A stretch of DNA of 44,872 bases from Candidatus Nomurabacteria bacterium (GTDB lineage Bacteria > Patescibacteriota > Minisyncoccia > Phycocordibacterales > UBA9973), in NCBI GenBank assembly GCA_025361085.1, contig JANYAX010000019.1:1-44872 (forward strand). Reading direction: 5' to 3'. Shown here piece by piece: positions 27,504-37,049 of the stretch. Under the pieces are notes generated by a model. It had not been told where the DNA came from and ran no database searches. It saw nothing but the letters and a program-made list of their open reading frames with translations. Position 1 is the first letter of the stretch. Each line of letters starts with the position of its first letter. Position numbers and translations under genes: made by a program.

Positions 27504-29078
27504 ATGAATTTAGTGACAATATCAGAAGCATCAAAATGGGCAACAAATTTTCTTGAAAAAGAAGTTTTGCCAACCAATATTTCATATCTTGTTCAGTATG
27601 GAAAAGTAAAAAAACATGGTGAGAATGGCTCTACGATGGTTGATTTGAGTGATTTAAAAAAATATTATGATTCGTATAATGGTAAAAGAGAGATAAATTG
27701 GAAAAAGAATTTAGGATATGATTTAAACTGGACACTTTCGTTTGATAATTTAAGAGAAGTAGATACCACAAAACATGTGCACAGACTCCATCCTTATAAG
27801 GGGAAATATATACCTCAATTAGTTGAGTATTTTATAGATGGCCATACCGATGATTTTAAAAAAGAAGTTTATTTTAAAAAAGGTGATATAATACTCGACC
27901 CATTTTTAGGTTCTGGAACAACCATTATTCAGTCTATTGAAGCAGATATTCATTCTATTGGTATAGATGTTTCAGAATTTAATTGTATGATCTCAAGTTG
28001 TAAGGCAACTCATTATAATGATGAGTCTTTGCAAAAGGCTATAAAAAAGCTAATTTCATCTCTTGATTCGTTTGAATATGATAATAAGATTAAAGAATTT
28101 GAGACCGAACTTCTAGAGGAGTTAGCAAAATTTAATAATAAATACTTTTTTGGTTCTGATTTTAAATATAAAATAAATCAAGGCGATATTAACGAAAAGA
28201 AATTTTCTACAGATAAAGAGAAAGAATTTTTACCAATTTATCAAAAATTACTTAAAAAATATTCAATTAAAATTAAACAGGATAGATCCGATTCCTTTCT
28301 TGACATTTGGTTTATGAATAATGTCCGTCTTGAAATCAACCATGTGTTTGAAACAATAAAACAAGAAAAAGATGTTAAAACTCGAAGAATTCTTGCACTT
28401 ATTTTAAGTCGAACAATCAGGTCTTGTCGTGCAACAACACACAGTGATCTGGCTACATTGAAAGAACCGCAATTAACGACTTATTATTGTTACAAACATA
28501 AGAAAATTTGTAAACCACTTTTTTCGATAAAGACAATGCTTAATCGTTATGCTTTTGATACATTAAATCGTGTGCGAGAGTTCGATAAATTGCGTAAACC
28601 AGTTTATTATTCAGTTATAACTGGAGATTCAAGAATTGTTGATATTTTGGAAAAAGTAGAAAAACAAAATCCTGAATTATCTAAAATCTTACAAAAGCAA
28701 AAAATAGCTGGTATTTTCTGCTCACCTCCATATGTAGGACAAATTGATTATCATGAACAACACGCTTACGCTTATGATTTACTTGGTTTTAAAAGAAAAG
28801 ATGAACTAGAAATTGGGTCTCTTTATAAAGGTCAAGGGATAGAAGCAAGACGGTCATATATAGAAGGAATAACAAATGTGTTAAATAATTGTAAAAAATA
28901 CTTTAAAAAAGATTATAATGTATTTCTTGTTGCTAATGACAAATTTAATTTATATCCAGAAATTGCTGAAAAATCTGGGATGAAAATAGTAAATCAATTT
29001 AAGAGACCAGTTTTAAACAGAACGGAAAGAGATCGAAATCCGTATTCTGAAATTATTTTTCATTTTAAAGGAATATAA
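27504..29078 (+). CDS. DNA methyltransferase (SPPY-type, N4C/N6A class likely)
   Basis: ILDPFLGSGTTIIQSIEADIHSIGIDVSEFN (motif I) and GIFCSPPYVGQIDYHEQHAYAYDLLGF (motif IV); HTH-like N-terminus. Confidence 0.88.
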   Translation: MNLVTISEASKWATNFLEKEVLPTNISYLVQYGKVKKHGENGSTMVDLSDLKKYYDSYNGKREINWKKNLGYDLNWTLSFDNLREVDTTKHVHRLHPYKGKYIPQLVEYFIDGHTDDFKKEVYFKKGDIILDPFLGSGTTIIQSIEADIHSIGIDVSEFNCMISSCKATHYNDESLQKAIKKLISSLDSFEYDNKIKEFETELLEELAKFNNKYFFGSDFKYKINQGDINEKKFSTDKEKEFLPIYQKLLKKYSIKIKQDRSDSFLDIWFMNNVRLEINHVFETIKQEKDVKTRRILALILSRTIRSCRATTHSDLATLKEPQLTTYYCYKHKKICKPLFSIKTMLNRYAFDTLNRVREFDKLRKPVYYSVITGDSRIVDILEKVEKQNPELSKILQKQKIAGIFCSPPYVGQIDYHEQHAYAYDLLGFKRKDELEIGSLYKGQGIEARRSYIEGITNVLNNCKKYFKKDYNVFLVANDKFNLYPEIAEKSGMKIVNQFKRPVLNRTERDRNPYSEIIFHFKGI

Positions 29079-29087
29079 TGTAAGGTT

Positions 29088-29903
29088 ATGAAATTAAATC
29101 AACAGCAGAAAAATCGTATTCAAGAAGAGGTCAAGAAGATTTTAGAAAGCCGAATTGAGAGTTTCCCGGACGTGAGTTCAAAAAATAGAAATGCTCCATT
29201 CCATGATGCGATTTTAGAGTGTTTTAAAGAACAACTCAAAGAGTTTGATATTGAAACACCTCGTCTAATAGCTATAGCAAGTTGGATGCACGGACTAAGT
29301 ACCTCTCTTGGGTCTGGTTTTGAAAATATAGCCCATATTTTATCAGGTGGTTATAAAAGAAAATTTACCGGGCCATTTGTTTTAAAAATTAAAAGAAAAC
29401 AGTCTATAATTATTGAGGAAATAATAAGAAAACTTAAATCTGCTGAAATATATCCTTCAGTAGATAATGAAAATGCTCAAATTTTTAAGTATTCTAAATC
29501 AGATAAAAATATAGAATCTTTGGGATTTACAGCCGATGTTTTTATCGAAAAAAAAGATGAAATTATCGCAATTGAAATGAAATCAGTAAGGCCAAATTCA
29601 GGAGAAGGCAGGGGGGAAAAGCAAAAAATATTATATGGTAAAGCCGCATTAAAATTACTTTATCCTGATCATAAAATAAAGTTTTTTATTGGTTTTCCTT
29701 TTGACCCCACATCTAACATACCCACTGGATATAATAAGAAGATATTCTTTAATTATTTAATTGAATTTAAAAAATTTTTTGCAGAAGATGAAGTCCTTAT
29801 TGCTGGTGAATTGTGGGATTATCTAAGTGGAAGTAAAGACACAATGAATCAAATCCTTCAGATTATAAAAGAAACAATAAAAACTATTAATACTAAAAAA
29901 TAA
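29088..29903 (+). CDS. Type II restriction endonuclease, TdeIII-like
   Basis: Adjacent to methyltransferase; ASWMHGLSTSLGSGFENIAHILS; PD-(D/E)XK-like D..KKDEIIAIEMKSVRPNSGEGRGEKQ. Confidence 0.75.
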   Translation: MKLNQQQKNRIQEEVKKILESRIESFPDVSSKNRNAPFHDAILECFKEQLKEFDIETPRLIAIASWMHGLSTSLGSGFENIAHILSGGYKRKFTGPFVLKIKRKQSIIIEEIIRKLKSAEIYPSVDNENAQIFKYSKSDKNIESLGFTADVFIEKKDEIIAIEMKSVRPNSGEGRGEKQKILYGKAALKLLYPDHKIKFFIGFPFDPTSNIPTGYNKKIFFNYLIEFKKFFAEDEVLIAGELWDYLSGSKDTMNQILQIIKETIKTINTKK

Positions 29904-29906
29904 TAT

Positions 29907-30437
29907 ATGTACAATACACAAAATTTTAAAATTGAATTAAAAAAAATAGAAGAATGGTTAAGTAAAGAATATGGGCAAGTTCATACGGGTAGAGCAACTC
30001 CGATAGTTCTCGATAGTATTATGGTTGAGAGTTATGGAACTCGTATGCCGATTAAAAATGTAGCAGGGATTACGATCGAAGACCCTAAGACTCTTCGTGT
30101 TGCTCCTTGGGATAAGAATCAAATTAAAGAAATTGAAAACGCTGTAATGTCTGCCAACTTGGGACTTTCAGTTGTTTCAGATAGTGACGGTGTTCGCGTA
30201 ATATTTCCGATGCTTACAACCGAGAATCGCACCAAACTTGTAAAAGTCTTGAAAGAGAAACTTGAAGAAGCGCGTATCAGCGTCAGAAAAGAGCGTCAAA
30301 CTGAGATAGATAAAACAAACGATTTATCAGAAGATGAAAAAAAGAGAGCCAAAGATGACATTCAAAAATGTGTAGATGAATCAAACAATAATCTTGAAGC
30401 GATATTTAACAAAAAAGAAAAAGAAATTATGAATTAA
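29907..30437 (+). CDS. frr: Ribosome recycling factor
   Basis: VHTGRATPIVLDSIMVESYGTRMPIKNVAGITIEDPKTLRVAPWDK. Confidence 0.95.
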   Translation: MYNTQNFKIELKKIEEWLSKEYGQVHTGRATPIVLDSIMVESYGTRMPIKNVAGITIEDPKTLRVAPWDKNQIKEIENAVMSANLGLSVVSDSDGVRVIFPMLTTENRTKLVKVLKEKLEEARISVRKERQTEIDKTNDLSEDEKKRAKDDIQKCVDESNNNLEAIFNKKEKEIMN

Positions 30438-30440
30438 AAT

Positions 30441-31586
30441 ATGAGTATAATTATTTTTATTGTTATTTTATTAGTTCTTGTCGTCTCCCATGAATTTGGG
30501 CATTTTATTGTTGCGAAATTAAATAAAATACGAGTTGATGAATTTTCTTTTGGTTTCCCCCCCAAACTTTTTGGAAAGAAAATAGGGGAAACAACTTACA
30601 ATTTCAACCTGTTGCCACTTGGTGGATATGTAAAAATATATGGAGAAAATGTTGATGAAACAGATATGCTCGAAGTTGGATTTCTTGATAAAGATGCAGA
30701 TCCAGAAAAAGTAGAATTAGCCAAAAGAAGTATGGTCAATAAACCAAAATATATCCAAGCATTTGTTCTTGTTGCTGGTATTGTCATGAATTTGTTAGTT
30801 GCATGGTTGTTACTTTCTATTGGGTTTATGTCTGGTCTTCCTACTTCGGTAGGTAACGCGCCTAAAGGGGCAATAATAAAAAATCAGGCGCTCACGATCA
30901 CAAATGTGGCTCCTAATTCACCTGCACTGGCGAGTGGGATAAAAGTTGGAGATAAAATAATTGCTCTTAGTACTCCTACTGATTCGACTAGACTTCTTTC
31001 TTCAAATCTAGGACCTGAAAGTATCCAAAATTTCGTAAAAGCTCATGGTGGTGAAGTTGTCACTGCATCACTTGTGCGTGGGAAAGAGCCAATCAATATT
31101 GTAGTAACTCCAGAAGTAAATAAAACGAGCGGTGTTGCGGTAATAGGTATTTCTATGGATACGATTGGTACGCTCAAACTCCCAATTCATAGAGCAATAT
31201 GGGAAGGTTTAATATTAACGAAAGATGTGACAGTCGGAACGGTTGTAGGATTTTATAACTTGATTCATGGGGCGCTTATTGGTAAGGCCGATATGAATTC
31301 TCTAACTGGCCCAGTTGGGATTGTTGGAGTTGTCGGAGATGCTGCAAAATTTGGATTTGTTTATTTACTATCATTTACAGCACTTATCTCTATAAATCTG
31401 GCAGTTATAAACCTTGTTCCCTTCCCAGCGCTCGACGGAGGGCGACTGCTATTCTTGCTTATAGAAAAAATTAAAGGCTCGCGTATAAAACCAAAAGTTG
31501 CAAATACAGTAAACGCTATCGGTTTTGGTTTACTCATGCTTCTAATGGTCATCATAACTTATCCCGATATAGTAAAATTATTTTAA
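30441..31586 (+). CDS. rseP: Site-2 (M50/RseP-like) zinc metalloprotease
   Basis: VVSHEFGHFIVAK; PDZ region; NLVPFPALDGGRLLF. Confidence 0.92.
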   Translation: MSIIIFIVILLVLVVSHEFGHFIVAKLNKIRVDEFSFGFPPKLFGKKIGETTYNFNLLPLGGYVKIYGENVDETDMLEVGFLDKDADPEKVELAKRSMVNKPKYIQAFVLVAGIVMNLLVAWLLLSIGFMSGLPTSVGNAPKGAIIKNQALTITNVAPNSPALASGIKVGDKIIALSTPTDSTRLLSSNLGPESIQNFVKAHGGEVVTASLVRGKEPINIVVTPEVNKTSGVAVIGISMDTIGTLKLPIHRAIWEGLILTKDVTVGTVVGFYNLIHGALIGKADMNSLTGPVGIVGVVGDAAKFGFVYLLSFTALISINLAVINLVPFPALDGGRLLFLLIEKIKGSRIKPKVANTVNAIGFGLLMLLMVIITYPDIVKLF

Positions 31587-31632
31587 ATTTTACATTTTAT
31601 AAAATCTATGATATATTATCAGTATATCAAAA

Positions 31633-31656
31633 CGCCCTTGGGCGATTTTATTTTTT
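31633..31656 (+). terminator. Intrinsic terminator
   Basis: CGCCC-TT-GGGCG followed by ATTTTATTTTTT. Confidence 0.75.
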
Positions 31657-31697
31657 AAACACAATAGAAGCGAGAAGTGATAATTTAATTTATTTAT

Positions 31698-33506
31698 ATG
31701 GAAATTAGAAACATAGCGATAATAGCACACGTGGACCATGGGAAGACTACTTTGACCGACCAAATGATGAAGCAATGCGGAATGGTTGAGGAAGGAGTAA
31801 CTATGGATTCAAACGCTCTTGAACTTGAGCGTGGTATTACTATATATTCTAAGAATACTTCGGTTATTTATAAAGGTACAAAAATAAACATTGTAGACAC
31901 TCCGGGTCACGCGGACTTCGGTTCTGAGGTTGAACGTGTTCTTCGTGCTATTGACTCTGTACTTTTGCTCGTAGATGCGCAAGAAGGTCCTATGCCTCAA
32001 ACTCGATTCGTATTAAAAAAATCCCTCGAACTTGGTCTTAAACCAATAGTTGTTATAAACAAGATTGATAAACCCGCTTCTAATCCAGCACGCGTTCACG
32101 ATGAAATACTTGAACTTTTTTTGGAACTTGGCGCAACTGAAGAACAAATAGACTTTAAATATTTATATGCAATCAGCCGTCAAGGAGTTGCCAAGCTTCA
32201 TCTAGAAGATGAATCAAAAGACTTAACGCCGCTATTTGATCTGATACTCGAAGAAGTGAAAGAAGCTTCTGTTGATCTCGATAAACCATTTCGTGCTCAA
32301 GTTTTCAACCTAGGTTATGACAATTTCTTGGGGCGTTTAGCTATCGTTCGTGCATATTCGGGCTCGATAAAGACCAGTACTCCTATTTTCGTGAGAGATG
32401 ATTCAGGTAAAACTCGTAGTGCTAAAATTTCTAGAATGTTTACATTTGAAGGTATCAACAGAAAAGAAGTTAGCGTTTTAAATACAGGTGATATTGCTAT
32501 TATAGCTGGGATTCCAGATGTATATATTGGCGAAACAATATGTGACAATGTAAGCACCGAACCGTTGCCATCTATCGATATAGATGAACCAACTATTTCT
32601 CTAAATTTTTTAGTGAATGATTCTCCTTTCTGTGGACGTGAAGGAAAGTATGTTACAAGTAGACAAATACGAGAGCGTTTAGAGAAAGAACTTGAGATGA
32701 ACGTCGGGCTTCGTATTAACTTTGACGCGAAAGATGAAGAAGAAGTCCAAGAAGGTTTCCTTGTCTATGGGCGTGGCGAATTACACATCGCTGTTCTCTT
32801 GGAGAATATGCGACGTGAAGGATATGAACTTCAAGTGTCTCAACCTCACGTAATCATCAAAGAAGAGAATGGAGAAACACTAGAACCTTATGAAGAGGCA
32901 ACGATTGATGTTCGCAATGAATATTCTGGTGCTGTGATAGAGAAACTTACTGCACGTCGCGGAATGATTACGAGTATGCACGAGAAAGAAGGAATTGTAC
33001 GAATGTTGATCGAGATACCAACTCGTGGACTTCTCGGGTATCGAGGACAATTTGTTGTGGATACAAAAGGTGAAGGAATTCTTGCTTCGAGATTTATCGG
33101 TTTCAAATCCTACTCAGGTGATATTAAAAAACGTGACGTTGGTTCTATGACATCAATCGTCACTGGGAAAGTTATTGCGTTTTCACTTTGGACACTTCAA
33201 GAACGTGGAACTTTATATGTCGAACATGGTGATGAAGTATATGAGGGTATGGTCATCGGAAACGTTATAAAGGGTGATGAGCTTGCGGTGAACCCAACCA
33301 AGAGTAAACAACTATCGAATATGCGTTCGAGTGGTACCGACGAAGCTATAAATGTGAAGCCCCCATACAAACTCACAATTGAACGTGGTCTTGAGGTTAT
33401 GGCAGATGACGAATATCTCGAGATTACTCCCAAAAGTACACGCCTTCGAAAGAAGTTATTAACTGAAATGGCAAGATCAAAGGCAAGTGGAACGAAAAAG
33501 AAGTAG
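31698..33506 (+). CDS. typA: Translational GTPase TypA/BipA
   Basis: IRNIAIIAHVDHGKTTLTDQMMKQ; ERGITI; VDTPGHADFGSEVERVLRAIDSVLLLVDAQEGPMPQTRFVL. Confidence 0.96.
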   Translation: MEIRNIAIIAHVDHGKTTLTDQMMKQCGMVEEGVTMDSNALELERGITIYSKNTSVIYKGTKINIVDTPGHADFGSEVERVLRAIDSVLLLVDAQEGPMPQTRFVLKKSLELGLKPIVVINKIDKPASNPARVHDEILELFLELGATEEQIDFKYLYAISRQGVAKLHLEDESKDLTPLFDLILEEVKEASVDLDKPFRAQVFNLGYDNFLGRLAIVRAYSGSIKTSTPIFVRDDSGKTRSAKISRMFTFEGINRKEVSVLNTGDIAIIAGIPDVYIGETICDNVSTEPLPSIDIDEPTISLNFLVNDSPFCGREGKYVTSRQIRERLEKELEMNVGLRINFDAKDEEEVQEGFLVYGRGELHIAVLLENMRREGYELQVSQPHVIIKEENGETLEPYEEATIDVRNEYSGAVIEKLTARRGMITSMHEKEGIVRMLIEIPTRGLLGYRGQFVVDTKGEGILASRFIGFKSYSGDIKKRDVGSMTSIVTGKVIAFSLWTLQERGTLYVEHGDEVYEGMVIGNVIKGDELAVNPTKSKQLSNMRSSGTDEAINVKPPYKLTIERGLEVMADDEYLEITPKSTRLRKKLLTEMARSKASGTKKK

Positions 33507-33614
33507 TACTTATAATGGTTTTATAGGAATTAGATACATTAGTTGACTTTGTATGATAGTAATGATATTATGTTATTACGAAGTCAATTAATCAAATTAA
33601 TTTATTAAAATCAA

Positions 33615-34646
33615 ATGGCAAATACAGTTACGTTTAAACCAAAACAAGTTACAAAAAGAATGCTTTCGGGATTGTCTCCACGAGCCTATGAAGTTGTGGT
33701 CAATCGTTTCGGTATTACTGATGAAGCACAAAGAAAAACTCTTGAAGCTATCGGCCAAAAGTATGGCATTACTCGTGAACGTGTCAGACAGATTGAAAAC
33801 TCCGCACTTGCTTTCATCCGCAAATCTGATTCTTTTAAAAATGAAAAAGATGTTTTTGAAGAATTAAAAAAGTTGGTTCATTCTCTTGGAGCTATTGTTT
33901 CTGAACACGATCTGCTCAATCATTTGTCAAAAGATAAATTAACTCAGAACCACATGCATTTATATTTGACTCTCGGTGATGATTTTACAGAACACAAAGA
34001 AGATGAACATTTCAAAGCACGTTGGAGTGTAGACAAAGATGTAGCAGAACAAATTCATAAATCACTTAAAAATCTTTTTGAGAATCTTTCAGATGATGAA
34101 TTAATTTCTGAAGGTGAACTCATATCTCGTTTCCTTGATGAAGTTAAAGATTTAGCAGAACAGTACAAGAGTGAAGAAATTGCTCGTCGTTGGCTTTCAA
34201 TGTCAAAGAAAATTAGCAAGAATCCACTTGGTGAATGGGGTAAGTCGACGTCTTCTTCTATTAAGACTCGTGGAGTAAAAGATTATGCTTTTCTTATGAT
34301 GCGTAAGCATGGTTCGCCAATGCACTTCCGTGAAGTTGCTAAAGCAGTTGCAAATACTTTCGATAAGAAATGTCATGTTGCAACTTGTCACAATGAACTT
34401 ATAAAAGATCCAAGATTTGTGCTTGTAGGACGCGGGATTTACGCTTTATCTGAATGGGGTTATAAAACAGGTGTAGTTCGTGATGTCATAAAAGAATTAA
34501 TCAAGAAAAATGGTCCAATGACAAAAGAAGATATAATTGATCAGGTTATGAAAGAAAGATATCTAAAGAAAAATACAATTCTAGTTAATTTGCAGAACTC
34601 AAAATATTTTAAAAAGAATAAGGCAGGTCTATATGCTATAGCATAA
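33615..34646 (+). CDS. Sigma-70 region-4-like HTH fused to HARE-HTH domain
   Basis: LSPRAYEVVVNRFGI...TLEAIGQKYGITRERVRQIENSALAFIRK; C-terminal HGSPMHFREVAKAVANTFDKKCHVATCHNELIKDPRFVLVGRGIYALSEWGYKTG. Confidence 0.8.
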   Translation: MANTVTFKPKQVTKRMLSGLSPRAYEVVVNRFGITDEAQRKTLEAIGQKYGITRERVRQIENSALAFIRKSDSFKNEKDVFEELKKLVHSLGAIVSEHDLLNHLSKDKLTQNHMHLYLTLGDDFTEHKEDEHFKARWSVDKDVAEQIHKSLKNLFENLSDDELISEGELISRFLDEVKDLAEQYKSEEIARRWLSMSKKISKNPLGEWGKSTSSSIKTRGVKDYAFLMMRKHGSPMHFREVAKAVANTFDKKCHVATCHNELIKDPRFVLVGRGIYALSEWGYKTGVVRDVIKELIKKNGPMTKEDIIDQVMKERYLKKNTILVNLQNSKYFKKNKAGLYAIA

Positions 34647-34655
34647 ATAATATAA

Positions 34656-34695
34656 ATGAAAACCCTTTCAACGAAAGTTGAAGGGGTTTTCATTT
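34656..34695 (+). terminator. Intrinsic terminator
   Basis: AATGAAAACCCTTTCAAC-GAAA-GTTGAAGGGGTTTTCATT, 18-bp stem with one T.G pair and a GAAA tetraloop. Confidence 0.85.
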
Positions 34696-34725
34696 ATGAA
34701 TGTAGATATGATATAATATACGCGT

Positions 34726-34809
34726 ATGCAAAGAGGATTTATTGTGAATATTATTATAATTGTCATTGCTGTGATAATTATTGCGATACTAGTTGGATTT
34801 TGGAATTAA
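34726..34809 (+). CDS. Small single-TM protein (27 aa)
   Basis: ATG at 34726: MQRGFIVNIIIIVIAVIIIAILVGFWN, stop TAA; TATAAT box just upstream. Confidence 0.5.
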   Translation: MQRGFIVNIIIIVIAVIIIAILVGFWN

Positions 34810-34821
34810 TTCAAATTTTTT

Positions 34822-36120
34822 ATGATACAAGATTTTCTTACTTCACATCATTTTAATTTAATACAAGTATTAATTGTTGCAATCGGCTACCTAATGCCTT
34901 TACCGCTCGCGTTTATTGCTTTCCATCTTTGGCATCATTACAGGCAGGAGCGTTTTATCATGGGAATAAAGTGGGTTTTACTTGAAATTCATGTTCCTCG
35001 TGAAGTTATAAAAACTCCAGCAGCGATGGAACTTATATTTTCTAATGCGCTTTATCATAAAAGTATGAAAGGGTTTTGGGAAGAATTCATGATAGGTGCC
35101 CCTTGGCTTTGGTTCTCACTTGAAATAGTTTCTATTGATGGGAAAGTTCATTTCTTTATCCGTACGCCGTCCCGAATTCGTGACTTGGTAGAGACACAAA
35201 TCTATGCTCAATACCCGCAAGCCAAAGTTGTAGAAGTTGAAGATTACGTTTGGAATGTTCCGCAGTATAAGAAAGATGGAGGTTGGAATGTTTGGGGTTG
35301 TGAATTTAATAAATTGCAAGACAGCGTTAGACCAATAAAAACATACCGACAAGTAGAAGAGATGAAAAGTGGGACAAAAGAAGAGTACAAGGTTGACCCT
35401 ATTACTCCTACGATTGAATATCTTGGTTCACTTCCAAAAGGGCAACAAGTTTGGATGCAAATAGTTGTGCGACAAAGTATCACAAAATATCATTCTCATG
35501 AACATGGCAAACACGTAGGCATCGAAGCTTATGGGCAAGAAGCGATGAAAGAGATGTTGAAGCCGTACACGAAACTCGGTAAAGGTGGTGGTGTTGGTGG
35601 TATGGACTCACAAGAAGTTCGTGCTCCAAGTTTTCTTGATCCGCTCGTTAAAATAATCGTGGCCAATTTACAGCAGATTCACTTTGACTGCGGGATAAGA
35701 CTCGTTACTTTAGCTGATAAAAGATATTGTGATGATGATCAGTTCAATAGTTTGAGACGTTCATCTCGATTACTCTTTCGTCAGTTCGCACAACCATTTT
35801 CAAATGAATTAAATCGTATAAATGCTACACAATTCGATGCCCCTTGGTCTGATCCGACAGGGCTGGCTCTCACCAAACTTAAAAAGCGTATGCTTGATTT
35901 TTATCGATTAAGAACATTTTTTCATCCCCCTATTCAATATGCTTTTAAATATCCAGCTGTGCTCAATATGTTTTTCCCTTCCGGTAAACCAGATATTTTT
36001 GTTCTTTCAAATGAAGAGTTAGCGTCACTTTATCATTTCCCAGGTATGGTTTCTGAAACTCCAAGCTTCAAGAGAATCGAATCAAAGATTGCAAAACCAC
36101 CTTCAAATTTGCCTCTATAA
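34822..36120 (+). CDS. Conserved hypothetical membrane-anchored protein
   Basis: 432 aa with N-terminal TM and large soluble domain. Confidence 0.7.
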   Translation: MIQDFLTSHHFNLIQVLIVAIGYLMPLPLAFIAFHLWHHYRQERFIMGIKWVLLEIHVPREVIKTPAAMELIFSNALYHKSMKGFWEEFMIGAPWLWFSLEIVSIDGKVHFFIRTPSRIRDLVETQIYAQYPQAKVVEVEDYVWNVPQYKKDGGWNVWGCEFNKLQDSVRPIKTYRQVEEMKSGTKEEYKVDPITPTIEYLGSLPKGQQVWMQIVVRQSITKYHSHEHGKHVGIEAYGQEAMKEMLKPYTKLGKGGGVGGMDSQEVRAPSFLDPLVKIIVANLQQIHFDCGIRLVTLADKRYCDDDQFNSLRRSSRLLFRQFAQPFSNELNRINATQFDAPWSDPTGLALTKLKKRMLDFYRLRTFFHPPIQYAFKYPAVLNMFFPSGKPDIFVLSNEELASLYHFPGMVSETPSFKRIESKIAKPPSNLPL

Positions 36121-36126
36121 TTTTGT

Positions 36127-37047
36127 ATGGATTCAATCGATATAACTCCCGCAGTTGGGCAAAATAATAATAAACGTCGTAAATGGTTATTAAATATTCC
36201 GATTATTGTTGGCTTTTTGCTTATATTTGTCTATTATTTTTTATCGGCACCTTTCGGTAATAAAGATGTCATTATTCATATTTCGCCTGGTCAATCTATA
36301 ACTTCAGTTACAGAGAAATTAATTAGCGAAAATGCTGTGCGAAATGAATTTGCTCTAAAAGTTTTTATTAAAATTTTGAAAAAAAGTAATGGTATTATCA
36401 CAGGAGATTATCTGATCAAAAAAGGTTCACCTGTTTGGATTGTCGCTTGGCAAGTTAGTCGTGGGCACCACAATATCGAACCGATTAAAATAACAATTAG
36501 AGAAGGATTAACTAATGAAGAAATCGCGTTGTTGTTGGCCGACAAATTAGCTGGGTTTCGAAAAGATTTATTTTTGTCTGAAGTGAGCGGAAAGCAAGGA
36601 TATTTGTTTCCCGATACATATTTTTTCTATCCGCTTGATACGGCTCCAGAATTTATAGAAAAGCTATCAAATAATTTTGACAGTAGAATAAAAAGTTTAC
36701 AATCATCTATAAAACAAAGTGGTAAAAGTTTGAAAGAAATTATTACGATGGCTTCAATACTTGAAGGAGAAGCGGGGGGAGAAAAAGACATAGAAATGAT
36801 TTCTGGTATTTTATGGAAAAGAATTTCTATCGGTATGCCACTTCAAGTCGATATCGATAAGTCTACATATACAGTGAAAGGTTTACCTTCAAATCCTCTC
36901 AATAATCCTGGACTAATGTCTATAAAAGCTGCCATTAATCCTATAAATTCTTCATATCTCTATTATCTTCACGATAAAAATGGTAATGTACATTTTGCCA
37001 AGACATTTGAAGAGCACAAGAAAAATATAGCAATTTATCTTAAATAA
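36127..37047 (+). CDS. mltG: Endolytic transglycosylase MltG (YceG-like)
   Basis: GYLFPDTYFF; ITMASILEGEAGGEKDIEMISGILWKRISIGMPLQVD; NPINSSYLYYLHDKNGNVHFAKTFEEH. Confidence 0.93.
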   Translation: MDSIDITPAVGQNNNKRRKWLLNIPIIVGFLLIFVYYFLSAPFGNKDVIIHISPGQSITSVTEKLISENAVRNEFALKVFIKILKKSNGIITGDYLIKKGSPVWIVAWQVSRGHHNIEPIKITIREGLTNEEIALLLADKLAGFRKDLFLSEVSGKQGYLFPDTYFFYPLDTAPEFIEKLSNNFDSRIKSLQSSIKQSGKSLKEIITMASILEGEAGGEKDIEMISGILWKRISIGMPLQVDIDKSTYTVKGLPSNPLNNPGLMSIKAAINPINSSYLYYLHDKNGNVHFAKTFEEHKKNIAIYLK

Positions 37048-37049
37048 TT

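Noticed and set aside
34656-34856. Track ORF 34656..34856 (+)
   Set aside because: Spans the terminator hairpin and overlaps the start of the next gene; the 27-aa TM ORF in another frame is more plausible.
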